From positions 124,001-188,000 of the forward strand of contig CBDFFR010000014.1 in assembly GCA_965246845.1 (NCBI GenBank): DNA of 64,000 bases, read 5' to 3'. This DNA is from JBBRMW01 sp965246845. Lineage in GTDB: Bacteria; Chloroflexota; Anaerolineae; Aggregatilineales; UBA2796. Shown piece by piece: positions 1 to 8,233 of this stretch. A program made the translations under genes and the position numbers. Every line of letters begins with the position of its first letter. Positions within the stretch are counted from its first letter, which is position 1. The notes below the pieces were generated by a model. That model did no database searches. It had not been told where the DNA came from and saw only the letters and a program-made list of their open reading frames with translations.

Positions 1-1182
1 GCGGCGGTCGGCGGTGTTCGTTACGGCGGTCCACCAGTGTTCGACCTTGAAATCGTGTTCGAGCGCGGTGCGCAGCATCAGGCGCTTGCCCGCGTCGGTC
101 AGGTCGAGTCCAGCGCTATCTGTCGCCCCATAGAACGAATCGATGAATTTGTAATCATCCGAATAGAGCCGGAAGCGCCCCGCGCCATCTGCCCACTCGT
201 TGAGCGCGGTATTGAACAGGTCGTTGGCCTTGTTGAGCGCGAGCAGCGCGGGATCGTTGATCGGCAGCAGTTGCAGACCGAAATCATCCGCGCCCGTTGC
301 CCCGCTGTCGAAGCCATCCAGCGTGAGCATGAAGCCATCCGCGAAGTCACTGGCGGCGGGGGCGCGCTCGCTTTGCTGCGTATCGCGGAGCGATTCGACC
401 AGCGCGGTCGCGCTTGTGTAGCGGTCTATGGGGTCGAGCGCCATGCCCTTGCGCAGCACCGCCGCGACGGGTTCCGCGATGCCGGGCGGGATCGGGAGCG
501 GTGCATTGCTGGTCAATTGCGCGATGTTCCAATGGCTGCCACCGGATTCGGGCGTCTCGCCGACGAGCATTTCATAAACCAGCGTGGCGAATGAATACAG
601 GTCCGAACGGTGATCCGCGATCTCGCCGCGAAGCTGCTCCGGCGACATATAGGCGAGCGTCCCCGAACCGGATTGACTGCTTGGGTCGCCGACCGTCACC
701 GACAGACCGAAATCCGCGAGATATGGGCGGCGCTGCGAGTCGAGCAGGACGTTCACGCTCTTGATGTCGCGGTGGACGATCTGCTTCTGGTGCGCCTGAT
801 CGAGCGCATCCGCGAGCGGCGCGGCCAGTTTGAGCGCTTCGGAGAGCGGGACGCCCGCCTTGCCGATCAGCTTGCGCAGCGTGCCGCCCGCCATATAGCG
901 CATCACGATATACAGCCAGCCTTCTTCCTGCCCATAGGTGTAGACAGGCAGAATATACGGGTGTTCGAGTTCCGCGATGGTACGCGCTTCCGTGACGAAG
1001 CGCTGCGCCTGCTGGTCGGGCGTCCCCATTTCGGCGTTGGTCGTGGCCGCCGCAAGGTTGATCGTCTTGATCGCGACCGTGCGCTTGAGCATCTCGTCCT
1101 GCGCGGACCAGACCGCTGCCTGTCCGCCCTGCCCAACCTGTTCGATCAATACATACTGCTGGAGTCGTTTGCCCGGTTGCAT
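1..1182 (-). CDS. Serine/threonine protein kinase (Hanks type), C-terminus cut by window edge
   Basis: The frame is open from an ATG at 1182 to base 1 (394 codons, no stop), so the C-terminus lies outside the window. A full eukaryotic-type kinase domain spans about residues 10-270: a glycine loop (VGQGGQAAVW, 16-25), the AIK lysine K39, HRDIKSVN with catalytic D139 and K141, the DFG motif at D157, and GTLAYMSPEQL in the activation segment. It should phosphorylate Ser/Thr on partner proteins. About 120 residues after the kinase domain are visible with no recognised domain and no membrane segment yet; many bacterial relatives carry a membrane helix and sensor further on. The start follows GGGCGCAGG at short spacing. 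A possible -10 (TATACT) lies about 30 bp upstream. No partner gene is visible in the window. Confidence 0.9.
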   Translation of the reverse strand, partial: MQPGKRLQQYVLIEQVGQGGQAAVWSAQDEMLKRTVAIKTINLAAATTNAEMGTPDQQAQRFVTEARTIAELEHPYILPVYTYGQEEGWLYIVMRYMAGGTLRKLIGKAGVPLSEALKLAAPLADALDQAHQKQIVHRDIKSVNVLLDSQRRPYLADFGLSVTVGDPSSQSGSGTLAYMSPEQLRGEIADHRSDLYSFATLVYEMLVGETPESGGSHWNIAQLTSNAPLPIPPGIAEPVAAVLRKGMALDPIDRYTSATALVESLRDTQQSERAPAASDFADGFMLTLDGFDSGATGADDFGLQLLPINDPALLALNKANDLFNTALNEWADGAGRFRLYSDDYKFIDSFYGATDSAGLDLTDAGKRLMLRTALEHDFKVEHWWTAVTNTADRR

Positions 1183-1414
1183 CCTGCGCCCTGCTTTCGT
1201 GTGCTGCACCAGTATAGCGCAGCACGGTCTGCGTTCGTCACTACTCTTGAAGGGACAATAGCCGATGGAAGGGAAAAGGGCGAACGCCCAGAAACTGGCT
1301 CGTCTTGATCCGTTTGCTTGCGCTCACATCCTTTTCGACATGGCCTTTAAGGGATAGGCTCTACTCTATGTTTCCGTCATGGTTCACCAGCGGACTGATA
1401 ACGGATTAAAAGAT

Positions 1415-1421
1415 GGAGGAG
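1415..1421 (+). promoter_or_regulatory. Ribosome binding site deciding a TTG start
   Basis: GGAGGAG lies 6 bases before TTG 1428 and inside the reading frame that would begin at ATG 1413. It is the strongest Shine-Dalgarno match near this gene and argues for the TTG start. Confidence 0.6.
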
Positions 1422-1427
1422 AACAAC

Positions 1428-2228
1428 TTGAACCGCAAAGCGCAACTGCTGGCTCGCCTCGATGCGATAGGCGAGTCGCTCAAAAACACCGGAGATGCAC
1501 TAGCCCTTCTCGGCCTCGGTTCGGTAGGTCTCGAAACAGCACGGCTCGATGACTATTCTGATCTTGATTTTTTCGCCATCGTCAAACCCGGCTCCAAGCA
1601 AAGGTTTATGGATGATCTTGAATGGTTGCGCGTAATCTGCCCGGTAGTTTATATATTCAAGAATACGCCGGACGGCTACAAGGTGTTGTTCGAGGATGAT
1701 ATTTTCTGTGAGTTCGCTGTCTTTGAACCCCACGAACTCGCCACAATCCCATTTGCCGCGGGCCGTATAGTTTGGCAAGATGCCTCATTCGATGCTTCAT
1801 TGGCGGCTCCGCGCACGCAGACGATCCACGTTGAGAACACGCCCGAATTTTCAGTGGAAGAGGCACTGACCAATCTGTACGTCGGGTTAGGGCGCTTCTG
1901 GCGGGGAGAAAAGCTCTCTGCGGCGCGCTTCATTCAGAATTATGCCGTCGATCATATCATCAGGCTGTCCAGGCATATCGAGGCCGAACAGCCCGCTTCC
2001 AAAGATGTGTTCAACCCGGAGCGGCGCTACGAAGAGCGATTCCCCGGTATTGCAGCGCATATGCCGGAGTTTATCCAAGGCTATGACCACAGCCCTGAAT
2101 CAGCCCGTGCGATCCTGACCTTTCTGGATCAGCATTTCGCGATTAACCCGGCTATCAAAGCAAGGATTTTGGATTTATGCGCGCCATCGCGGGGTGCGAA
2201 GATGCCGACAGACGTGTCTGGTACTTAG
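1428..2228 (+). CDS. Nucleotidyltransferase-fold protein (aminoglycoside/lincosamide nucleotidyltransferase-like)
   Basis: This is a soluble protein of about 266 residues. Near the N-terminus it has the polymerase-beta nucleotidyltransferase signature: LGLGSVGLE followed by DDYSDLDFFAIV, giving the GS-x(n)-D-x-D metal site. The rest is helical and resembles the C-terminal half of antibiotic adenylyltransferase-like proteins. Substrate is unknown; resistance is possible but cannot be claimed from sequence. I chose the TTG at 1428 because a perfect GGAGGAG ribosome site (1415-1421) sits 6 bases in front of it. The in-frame ATG at 1413 overlaps that site and has no ribosome site of its own. The gene stands alone between the kinase and gnd. 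No conserved neighbour suggests a pathway. Confidence 0.72.
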   Translation: MNRKAQLLARLDAIGESLKNTGDALALLGLGSVGLETARLDDYSDLDFFAIVKPGSKQRFMDDLEWLRVICPVVYIFKNTPDGYKVLFEDDIFCEFAVFEPHELATIPFAAGRIVWQDASFDASLAAPRTQTIHVENTPEFSVEEALTNLYVGLGRFWRGEKLSAARFIQNYAVDHIIRLSRHIEAEQPASKDVFNPERRYEERFPGIAAHMPEFIQGYDHSPESARAILTFLDQHFAINPAIKARILDLCAPSRGAKMPTDVSGT

Positions 2229-2382
2229 CCAAATTTTAACCGGACGTGCGAAAACTATGGACGTTAGAGAACAGAGGCGAAAAGCCTTCATACTTCGCTA
2301 ACGCGGTTCGTGTTATTCTCCTCACATCGCAACGCGGCGGATTCGAGCCGCGCATTTTTCGCCAAACAGGGAGTAGTTCACA

Positions 2383-3285
2383 ATGCAGCTAGGAATGGTC
2401 GGCTTGGGACGCATGGGCGCGAATATGACGGAACGCCTCTTGCAGCATGGGCATCAGGTGACTGTCTTCGACCTCAACCCGGAATCGGTCAAAGCCTCGG
2501 AAGAAAAAGGCGCGTCAAGCGTGGCCGGGCTGGATGGGTATGTGGCGGCGCTGCCTACGCCGCGCGTCGTTTGGGTGATGGTCCCTTCCGGCAAGCCGAC
2601 GGAAAGCACGATTGGGCTGCTGGCGCAGGACCTGCAAGCGGGTGACATCGTGATCGATGGCGGCAACTCCAATTACAAGGACTCGATCCGGCATGGGGAG
2701 ATGCTCGCGGAGAAAGGCATTCACTTTCTCGATTGCGGCACGAGCGGCGGCATCTGGGGTCTCGCGAATGGTTACTGCCTGATGATCGGCGGCGAAAAGG
2801 ATGCGTTTGCCATTGCCGAACCGATATTCAAGGCGCTCGCGCCGGAGAATGGCTACGCGCATGTCGGACCTTCTGGCGCGGGACACTTCACGAAGATGAT
2901 CCACAACGGCATCGAATACGCGATGCTGCAAGGCTACGCAGAAGGTTTCGAGATCATGCACGCCTCGAAATTCGGGCTGGACCTCGGCCAGCTTGCGAAT
3001 CTGTGGGGACAGGGCAGCGTCGTCCGCTCGTGGATGCTCGAACTGGCCGCGCTCGCGTTTGCTGCCGAAGGCAACGATCTGGAGGCCATCAAGGGTTATG
3101 TCGCGGATTCGGGCGAAGGCCGCTGGACGGTGCAGGAAGCCATCGATCTGGATGTCCCCGCGCCCGTGATTACACTATCATTGTTACAACGCTTCGTCTC
3201 GCGACAGAATCAGTCCTTCAGCGCCAAAGTGATCGCGACGATCCGTAACGAGTTTGGCGGTCACGCCGTCAAGAAGAACGACTAG
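2383..3285 (+). CDS. gnd: 6-phosphogluconate dehydrogenase, decarboxylating (short GndA type)
   Basis: It oxidatively decarboxylates 6-phosphogluconate to ribulose 5-phosphate in the cytoplasm, the third step of the oxidative pentose phosphate pathway. At 300 residues it matches the short prokaryotic form rather than the 470-residue form. It starts with a Rossmann motif (GLGRMGANM, residues 7-15). It has the substrate motifs IDGGNSNYKDS and FLDCGTSGG, and the catalytic lysine region GAGHFTKMIHNGIEYAMLQ. The short form is often NAD-preferring, but cofactor choice is not proved here. A GGGAG ribosome site precedes ATG 2383. zwf follows after only 13 bases, so the two are almost certainly one transcript. 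No 6-phosphogluconolactonase is adjacent. Confidence 0.95.
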   Translation: MQLGMVGLGRMGANMTERLLQHGHQVTVFDLNPESVKASEEKGASSVAGLDGYVAALPTPRVVWVMVPSGKPTESTIGLLAQDLQAGDIVIDGGNSNYKDSIRHGEMLAEKGIHFLDCGTSGGIWGLANGYCLMIGGEKDAFAIAEPIFKALAPENGYAHVGPSGAGHFTKMIHNGIEYAMLQGYAEGFEIMHASKFGLDLGQLANLWGQGSVVRSWMLELAALAFAAEGNDLEAIKGYVADSGEGRWTVQEAIDLDVPAPVITLSLLQRFVSRQNQSFSAKVIATIRNEFGGHAVKKND

Positions 3286-3298
3286 AGGAGTCGCCATT

Positions 3299-4822
3299 AT
3301 GACTGATGCCATTGCCCCAAACCCCCTGATGGAAGGTCTGCAAGACCACCCCACGCCGACGCCCGCGATTGTCGTCATCTTCGGGATCACGGGCGATCTC
3401 TCCGCGCGAAAGCTGATGCCCGCGCTCTATAATCTGCTGGTCGATGGGCAGCTTCCGACCCCGACAATCATCCTCGGCGTTGGCCGCCGCGACTGGAACG
3501 ACGACACGATGCGCCAGAACATGCGTGGTGATGTCGAAAAGTTCTCGCGGCAGGCAATCAACGATTCGCTCTGGAACAGCTTCGCCGGGTCGATTTTCTA
3601 CCAAAAGGTCGCCTTCGATAGCCTGGACGATTATCACAATCTCGCCGAACGGCTGACGCAGCTTGACAAGGATCACAGCGTGGGCGGCAACCGCCTGTTC
3701 TATCTGGCCGTCCCGCCGGATCAATACAGCACCATTGCAGATCACCTCGGCACTGCCGGGCTGAACCGGAGCGAGGGCTATACGCGCATCATCGTTGAAA
3801 AGCCGTTTGGGACCGATCTGGACAGCGCCCGCGCGCTCAACGCCGAACTGCGCGAGGTGTTCAACGAAGACCAGATTTACCGCATCGACCATTACCTCGG
3901 CAAGGAGACGGTGCAGAATATCAACGTCTTCCGCTTCGCCAACAGCATCTTCGAGACGCTCTGGAACCACCGCTATATCGACCATGTGCAGATGACTATC
4001 GCAGAGACGGTCGGCGTCGGGACGCGCGGAGGCTTTTATGAGAAGGCGGGCGCGCTGCGTGACATCCTGCAAAACCACGCGCTTCAAACGCTCTCGCTGG
4101 TCACGATGGAGCCGCCCGTCGCATGGGACGCGCGCGATATTCGCGACGAAAAGGTGAAGCTGCTGCGCGCGATCCGCCCGATCAAGCCCGCCGACGCGCT
4201 CAAATACAGCGTGCGCGGGCAATATAGCGCCGGCTCGGTTGCAGGCGAAGACATCAAGGGCTACCTCGAAACCGACGAAGTGGACCCGCACAGTACCACC
4301 GAAACCTACGTCGCGATGAAGCTCTATATCGACAACTGGCGCTGGACGGGCGTACCGTTCTATCTGCGTACCGGGAAGGCGCTGCCCAAGCGCGTGACGG
4401 AGATCGCCATCGACTTCAAGCGCCATCCGAATACGCTCTTCAATACTGAGTCGAACGACCCGAACCGCCTCATTCTGCGCATTCAGCCGGACGAGGGGAT
4501 CACGCTGCGCTTCAACGCCAAGCTGCCGGGGCAGGCGCTGAATGTGCGCGATGTGAACATGGACTTCAGGTATGGGACCAGCTTCGGCAAGCCGACCGCC
4601 GAAGCGTATGAACGGCTGCTACTCGATGCGATGCTCGGCGACAACAAACTCTTCGCGCGTAACGACGAGGTAGAGGTCGCGTGGGCGCTCATGACCAACT
4701 TTCTCAAGGGCTGGGCAGAGAGCGGCGTGACCGCGCTACCACAATACCCGGCGGGGACATGGGGACCGGAAGAGGCCGAGGAAATGTTGCACGCCGACGG
4801 GCGGCACTGGCGGCGGCTGTAG
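3299..4822 (+). CDS. zwf: Glucose-6-phosphate 1-dehydrogenase
   Basis: It oxidises glucose 6-phosphate to 6-phosphogluconolactone with NAD(P)+, the entry step of the oxidative pentose phosphate pathway. The protein is 507 residues, the usual family length. It shows the nucleotide motif GITGDLSARKL (29-39), EKPFG (167-171) and the family signature RIDHYLGKE (195-203), which carries the catalytic histidine. The ATG at 3299 follows GAGGAG, which overlaps the end of gnd. An in-frame TTG further upstream at 3254 lies inside gnd and is rejected. It pairs with gnd in one operon to supply NADPH and pentose phosphates. Confidence 0.96.
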   Translation: MTDAIAPNPLMEGLQDHPTPTPAIVVIFGITGDLSARKLMPALYNLLVDGQLPTPTIILGVGRRDWNDDTMRQNMRGDVEKFSRQAINDSLWNSFAGSIFYQKVAFDSLDDYHNLAERLTQLDKDHSVGGNRLFYLAVPPDQYSTIADHLGTAGLNRSEGYTRIIVEKPFGTDLDSARALNAELREVFNEDQIYRIDHYLGKETVQNINVFRFANSIFETLWNHRYIDHVQMTIAETVGVGTRGGFYEKAGALRDILQNHALQTLSLVTMEPPVAWDARDIRDEKVKLLRAIRPIKPADALKYSVRGQYSAGSVAGEDIKGYLETDEVDPHSTTETYVAMKLYIDNWRWTGVPFYLRTGKALPKRVTEIAIDFKRHPNTLFNTESNDPNRLILRIQPDEGITLRFNAKLPGQALNVRDVNMDFRYGTSFGKPTAEAYERLLLDAMLGDNKLFARNDEVEVAWALMTNFLKGWAESGVTALPQYPAGTWGPEEAEEMLHADGRHWRRL

Positions 4823-4847
4823 CGTCTGTTATGAACTATGGGTTTGC

Positions 4848-4912
4848 GGACGGCAAGAATGCCGTCCCTACAAAACGCGCTGTCTGCGTAGGGACGCCAT
4901 TTTTGGCGTCCG
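4848..4912. repeat. Paired palindromic intergenic repeats after zwf
   Basis: Two hairpins are joined by the linker 'aaaacgcgctgtctg': GGACGGCAAGAATGCCGTCC, then GGGACGCCA-TTTT-TGGCGTCC. The same linker recurs in the repeat cluster at 34171-34284. It probably serves as a 3' end hairpin for gnd-zwf. Confidence 0.6.
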
Positions 4913-5040
4913 GATTGCTCAATTGTGTAACGTCTAAACTTCATTATTCACTCGAAAGGCGTTTGGCACAAATAGCGCACCTTCCATAGAGTCTCGCATG
5001 ACACGCGCGGCCTGTTTTATTTGCGCGATGCAGGTGTTCG

Positions 5041-5622
5041 ATGCCTCAAATACGAGTGACGTGGTTACGTTCCATTCTGTTGCTGTTCATCCTGAGCGCG
5101 TGCGGGAGTGCTGCACCCGCCACACAGACTGCGGTGTATCGGACCCTCTCCGAAGTCTCCGCACGACCTACGCTCCCGCCGCCGACCAGCGCTATCGTCC
5201 TGACGATCACGGGCAAGATTGGGCGCAGCAATGTCCCCGGTTTGGAAAAAATGGTCGCGCTCGATCTGACCGGGCTGGAGTCGCTGGGCATGGTTGAATA
5301 CAAGGTGCTGGATAAACAGGGCGAAGGCCGCGCGGCGGTGTTTCAGGGCGTGCTGTTGCAGACGCTGCTGAACGCAGTGTAAATGCTGCCCGATGCGACG
5401 ATGCTGGCCTTTATCGCGCGCGATGATTATCATGTCGAGATACCAATCAGCGACCCGCAAAATTATCCGATCCTCGTCGCAACCCGTCTCGAGGGGCAGC
5501 CGCTCGCGCTGGATCGGCGCGGTCCCGCGCGCATCATTTACCCCTACGGCTACTTTCCTTTCGATGAAGTGCAGATTGATCGGCGCTGGATATGGCAGCT
5601 AAAATCGCTGACTCTCAAATAA
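5041..5622 (+). pseudogene. Small molybdopterin-oxidoreductase-like lipoprotein, interrupted by an in-frame TAA
   Basis: The frame from ATG 5041 encodes a lipoprotein signal ending in ILSAC (lipobox Cys about residue 21). It then reads LTITGKIGRSN, FQGVLLQTLLNAV, a TAA at 5380-5382, and continues in the same frame from an ATG directly after it (MLPDATMLAFIARDDY..., EIPISD, RGPARIIYPYGYF, RRWIWQLKSL). The two halves together match, end to end, the small periplasmic molybdopterin-binding-domain proteins of about 160-190 residues that often sit next to a sensor kinase. No frameshift is involved; a single codon has become a stop. It may be a recent nonsense mutation, a sequencing error, or two coupled polypeptides by reinitiation at TAA-ATG. 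Such short family members usually lack the full cofactor site, so catalysis is doubtful. The 3' end overlaps the histidine kinase gene by 31 bases. Confidence 0.72.
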
Positions 5623-7127
5623 AAATCTACAAAACACGCGGCACGATCAATGCGTTTCTTGGGTTGTTCATTATCCTCGTCACGGTGATATTGACGATCA
5701 TCATGTATACCGCAGTGCAGCTTTACCGCTCGTCGATTGCGCAGGAAGACAGCGTGCGGCTGGCGGCGCGCAATCTCGATTACAGCGAGCGCAATTTTGG
5801 GCAAATCACGCGCTGGTCACTCTATGCGCTGGTCGAACTATCGTGCGAAACGATAAATATAGGACGGCTCGAACAGGTGCGCGCGTCGCTCAACATCACC
5901 GCGCAGCGCATCCAGCTCCCCATGTTCCGGGACTTGTACAATGGTTCATTAAAAGCCGACATTGACGGCCTTGCCACGATAATCCTGAACGATGTTGATC
6001 CAAAATTGAATGCGATCATCGCCGCTCCGCAGGATGCAGCGCTCAATTCCGCATTACGCAGCGATGCGACGAATAGCGCTCTGAGGATTGAACAGGCAAC
6101 GAATGAAGTTTTGCTCAAGGCCGAATTCGTGCGCAAGGAACAAGCTGCGGAACTAATCGAGATCACGCACCGCAGTTCGGACCGAACCCGCGAATCATTC
6201 ACGTTTCTGGCCGGTGCGGTGCTGCTCTTCATCATCATGGCGCTTTTCACGGGTGCGGGGGTCGCCAGTTTTTTCAGCCAGCGCGAACGGGCGAGGCTTG
6301 CGCTCGAACAACTCAATCAACATCTCGAAGCGCGCATCCACGAACGCACCGCTGCCGCCGAAGCCGCTGCTGCCGAGGCACAGCGTGCCTCGCAGGTGCG
6401 CTCACTCTTCCTTGCCAATGTCAGCCACGAACTGCGCACGCCGCTCAACCCGATCCTCAACTTTGCGCACGCTGTCGCTTCGGGGATGCTTGGTCCGGTG
6501 ACGCCGGAACAGGTCGATGCACTTGGCATAGTGACGCTCAGCGGCGAGCATCTCCTGAGCCTGATCAACGACGCGCTGGATATTACCAAAATCGAGAGTG
6601 GACAACTTGCGCTCTATGTCGAGTCGGGGATCGACCTGTACCGCGAGATGCAAATCGTCATCCATGCTGCGGAAAGTATGCTGAAGGATAAACCCGCCGT
6701 GCAGCTCGAAATCGACATTCCCGATACGCTGCCGCTCATTACGGGGGACAAGCGGCGCATCCGGCAAATCTTCCTCAATCTGGTATCCAATGCGTGCAAT
6801 TACACGGAACAAGGGCGCGTTATGTTCCGATTGATGCGCGTGGGCGACGATATTTTAGGGGTGGTTGCGGATACTGGACCAGGTATCTCCGCTCTAGAAG
6901 TCGAAAGCGCGTTCCAGAACTTCCAGCAAACGGAGAACGGGCTACGCAAAGGCATGGGGACGGGGCTGGGTCTGCCCATTGCGCACTATCTCGCGGAAGC
7001 GCATTGCGGGCGGCTGTGGCTGGAAAGCCGGGTCGGGGTTGGCACGACGTTTTTTGTCAGCCTGCCGATCTATAGCTCACTCGCGGCGGGGGTCGTCCGT
7101 TCACCGGAAGTCACACAAATAGGGTAA
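5592..7127 (+). CDS. Membrane sensor histidine kinase
   Basis: The protein has 511 residues. Two membrane helices (about 20-43 and 203-227) bracket an extracellular sensor region of about 160 residues with no recognised fold. A coiled coil (230-270) leads to the phosphoacceptor site FLANVSHELRTPLNP (His279). The ATPase domain follows, with the N box (LNLVSNACNYTEQG), DTGPGI and GTGLGLPIA. It should autophosphorylate and pass phosphate to the receiver protein encoded 4 bases downstream. Its start lies inside the end of the upstream molybdopterin-type lipoprotein frame, which is the usual partner in such loci and may bind or report to the sensor domain. There is no HAMP domain that I can recognise. 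Confidence 0.9.
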   Translation: MAAKIADSQIKIYKTRGTINAFLGLFIILVTVILTIIMYTAVQLYRSSIAQEDSVRLAARNLDYSERNFGQITRWSLYALVELSCETINIGRLEQVRASLNITAQRIQLPMFRDLYNGSLKADIDGLATIILNDVDPKLNAIIAAPQDAALNSALRSDATNSALRIEQATNEVLLKAEFVRKEQAAELIEITHRSSDRTRESFTFLAGAVLLFIIMALFTGAGVASFFSQRERARLALEQLNQHLEARIHERTAAAEAAAAEAQRASQVRSLFLANVSHELRTPLNPILNFAHAVASGMLGPVTPEQVDALGIVTLSGEHLLSLINDALDITKIESGQLALYVESGIDLYREMQIVIHAAESMLKDKPAVQLEIDIPDTLPLITGDKRRIRQIFLNLVSNACNYTEQGRVMFRLMRVGDDILGVVADTGPGISALEVESAFQNFQQTENGLRKGMGTGLGLPIAHYLAEAHCGRLWLESRVGVGTTFFVSLPIYSSLAAGVVRSPEVTQIG

Positions 7128-7131
7128 TCCG

Positions 7132-7530
7132 ATGTCCTTGAATGGAAAACGTATTTTCATCGTTGAAGACAACATCGAGAACAAAGCAGTCATGCAGCTA
7201 TTGCTGGAAAAGGCGGGCGCGCTGGTCGCCTTCGACCGCTGGGGCGTCGCCACCGTCGAGAAAGCGCTCTCTTTCATGCCCGTCGATCTGTTTCTGATGG
7301 ATTTAATGTTCCCCAATCATGAGGATGGCTATCAAATTGCGGATCGGCTACGCGCGGTCCCGGAACTGCACGCGATCCCGATTGTGGCCGTTTCCGCCGC
7401 TGACCCCGCCGACGAGATTGCGCGTGCGCAGGCGCATGGGTTCAGTGGATTCATTGCCAAACCGATCTCGTTTCACAATTTTGTGCCTTATATCGAAGGC
7501 GTTTTCGAGGGTAAACAGGTTTGGAATTAG
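7132..7530 (+). CDS. Single-domain response regulator (receiver only)
   Basis: This 132-residue CheY-like receiver has the acidic pocket in IFIVEDN near the N-terminus, the phosphoacceptor Asp in DLFLMDLMFP, a conserved Ser in VAVSAADP and the Lys in FIAKPISF. No output domain follows, so it must act through protein contacts or pass phosphate onward. It begins 4 bases after the kinase stop, so the two are co-transcribed and probably a cognate pair. Confidence 0.9.
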   Translation: MSLNGKRIFIVEDNIENKAVMQLLLEKAGALVAFDRWGVATVEKALSFMPVDLFLMDLMFPNHEDGYQIADRLRAVPELHAIPIVAVSAADPADEIARAQAHGFSGFIAKPISFHNFVPYIEGVFEGKQVWN

Positions 7531-7713
7531 GGCGGACACACAGGTCCGCCCCTACAAATGCGCGCTCTCGTGTAGGGATCGGATTCATCCGACCCGTCTT
7601 TATATACCGGGCGGACACATCGGTCCGCCCCTACATGGCGCGGATTACGGCGGACATAACGGTCGGCTCCTGCCTGGTGCGGGTTTCGTAGGGGCGGACC
7701 TGCGTGTCCGCCC
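7530..7713. repeat. Cluster of composite palindromic repeats
   Basis: Four units lie in tandem: GGCGGACACACAGGTCCGCC-CCTAC, a GTAGGGATCGGATTCATCCGAC-type hairpin, GGGCGGACACATCGGTCCGCCC-CTAC, and a final GTAGGGGCGGACCTGCGTGTCCGCCC. A diverged copy (ggcggacataacggtcggctcc) sits between the last two. They follow the regulator stop directly and probably end its transcript. Similar units recur through the window. Confidence 0.8.
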
Positions 7714-7762
7714 ACCCAAATCAAACCTAGCACGGTAAACGTTGCGCGCCTTCACGCATTTC

Positions 7763-7791
7763 TTGCAAGTTTCCGGGTTCCGCTGTACAGT
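7763..7791 (+). promoter_or_regulatory. Sigma-70-type promoter for the SH3 protein gene
   Basis: A -35 TTGCAA (7763-7768) and a -10 TACAGT (7786-7791) are separated by 17 bp, 37 bp before the ATG at 7829. Confidence 0.55.
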
Positions 7792-7828
7792 CGTTTGACG
7801 TGTTCCGGCTACTCAGGAGACTCCGACA

Positions 7829-8170
7829 ATGAAGCGTTTGGTCCTCATCGCCTTAACTCTCGTGTTCGTATTGAGCTTCGCCGCGATTGCCATGCCGGTC
7901 GCCGCGAAGGGATCACAGCAAACCGTACAATATACGGGCGTCATCCTCGCCTCGCAGCTTCGCGTGCGTAGCGGTCCCGGTAGTTTCTATGGCACGGTTG
8001 GCTATGCGAACTGGGGCGTCAAGGTGACGATCCTCGGTCGCGATGCGCGTGCAAGCTGGGTCAAGGTACGCGATGCGCGCGGCACGACGGGCTGGGTCTC
8101 CGTATTCTGGGTCCGCATCAGCCCGAATACGCGCTATATCGATATTCCGCTCGCCAATCCGATCCCCTAG
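7829..8170 (+). CDS. Secreted SH3-domain protein
   Basis: This 113-residue protein has a signal peptide (positive MKR, then a hydrophobic run to about residue 24, ending PVAAKG). One bacterial SH3 domain follows: LRVRSGPGSFYGTVGYA, VTILGRDA, WVKVRDARGTTGWVS. Such domains bind wall polymers or peptides outside the cell; there is no catalytic domain. The start has an AGGAG site 9 bases upstream. A rho-independent terminator follows, so it is a single-gene transcript. Confidence 0.85.
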   Translation: MKRLVLIALTLVFVLSFAAIAMPVAAKGSQQTVQYTGVILASQLRVRSGPGSFYGTVGYANWGVKVTILGRDARASWVKVRDARGTTGWVSVFWVRISPNTRYIDIPLANPIP

Positions 8171-8196
8171 TCGCCTCGCCTGATTACACGCGAACG

Positions 8197-8233
8197 CCCG
8201 GCTTGTTTTGACAAGTCGGGTGTTTTTGTTTTA
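8197..8233 (+). terminator. Rho-independent terminator after the SH3 gene
   Basis: A 10-bp stem (CCCGGCTTGT / ACAAGTCGGG, one G-U pair) with loop TTTG is followed by a T-rich run ending at the stop of the opposite gene. Confidence 0.85.

Noticed and set aside
3269..4426. Long minus-strand frame opposite zwf
   Set aside because: Antisense shadow of a fully recognised gene.
5380..5382. Stop codon reassignment or selenocysteine/pyrrolysine recoding to explain the TAA and TAG interruptions
   Set aside because: TAA and TAG are ordinary terminators of many intact genes here, the two interrupted genes use different stops, and neither has a known recoding context or signal.
7530..7713. Repeat cluster as a CRISPR array
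   Set aside because: Units are palindromic, of unequal spacing and recur singly in other gaps; there are no unique spacers and no cas genes.
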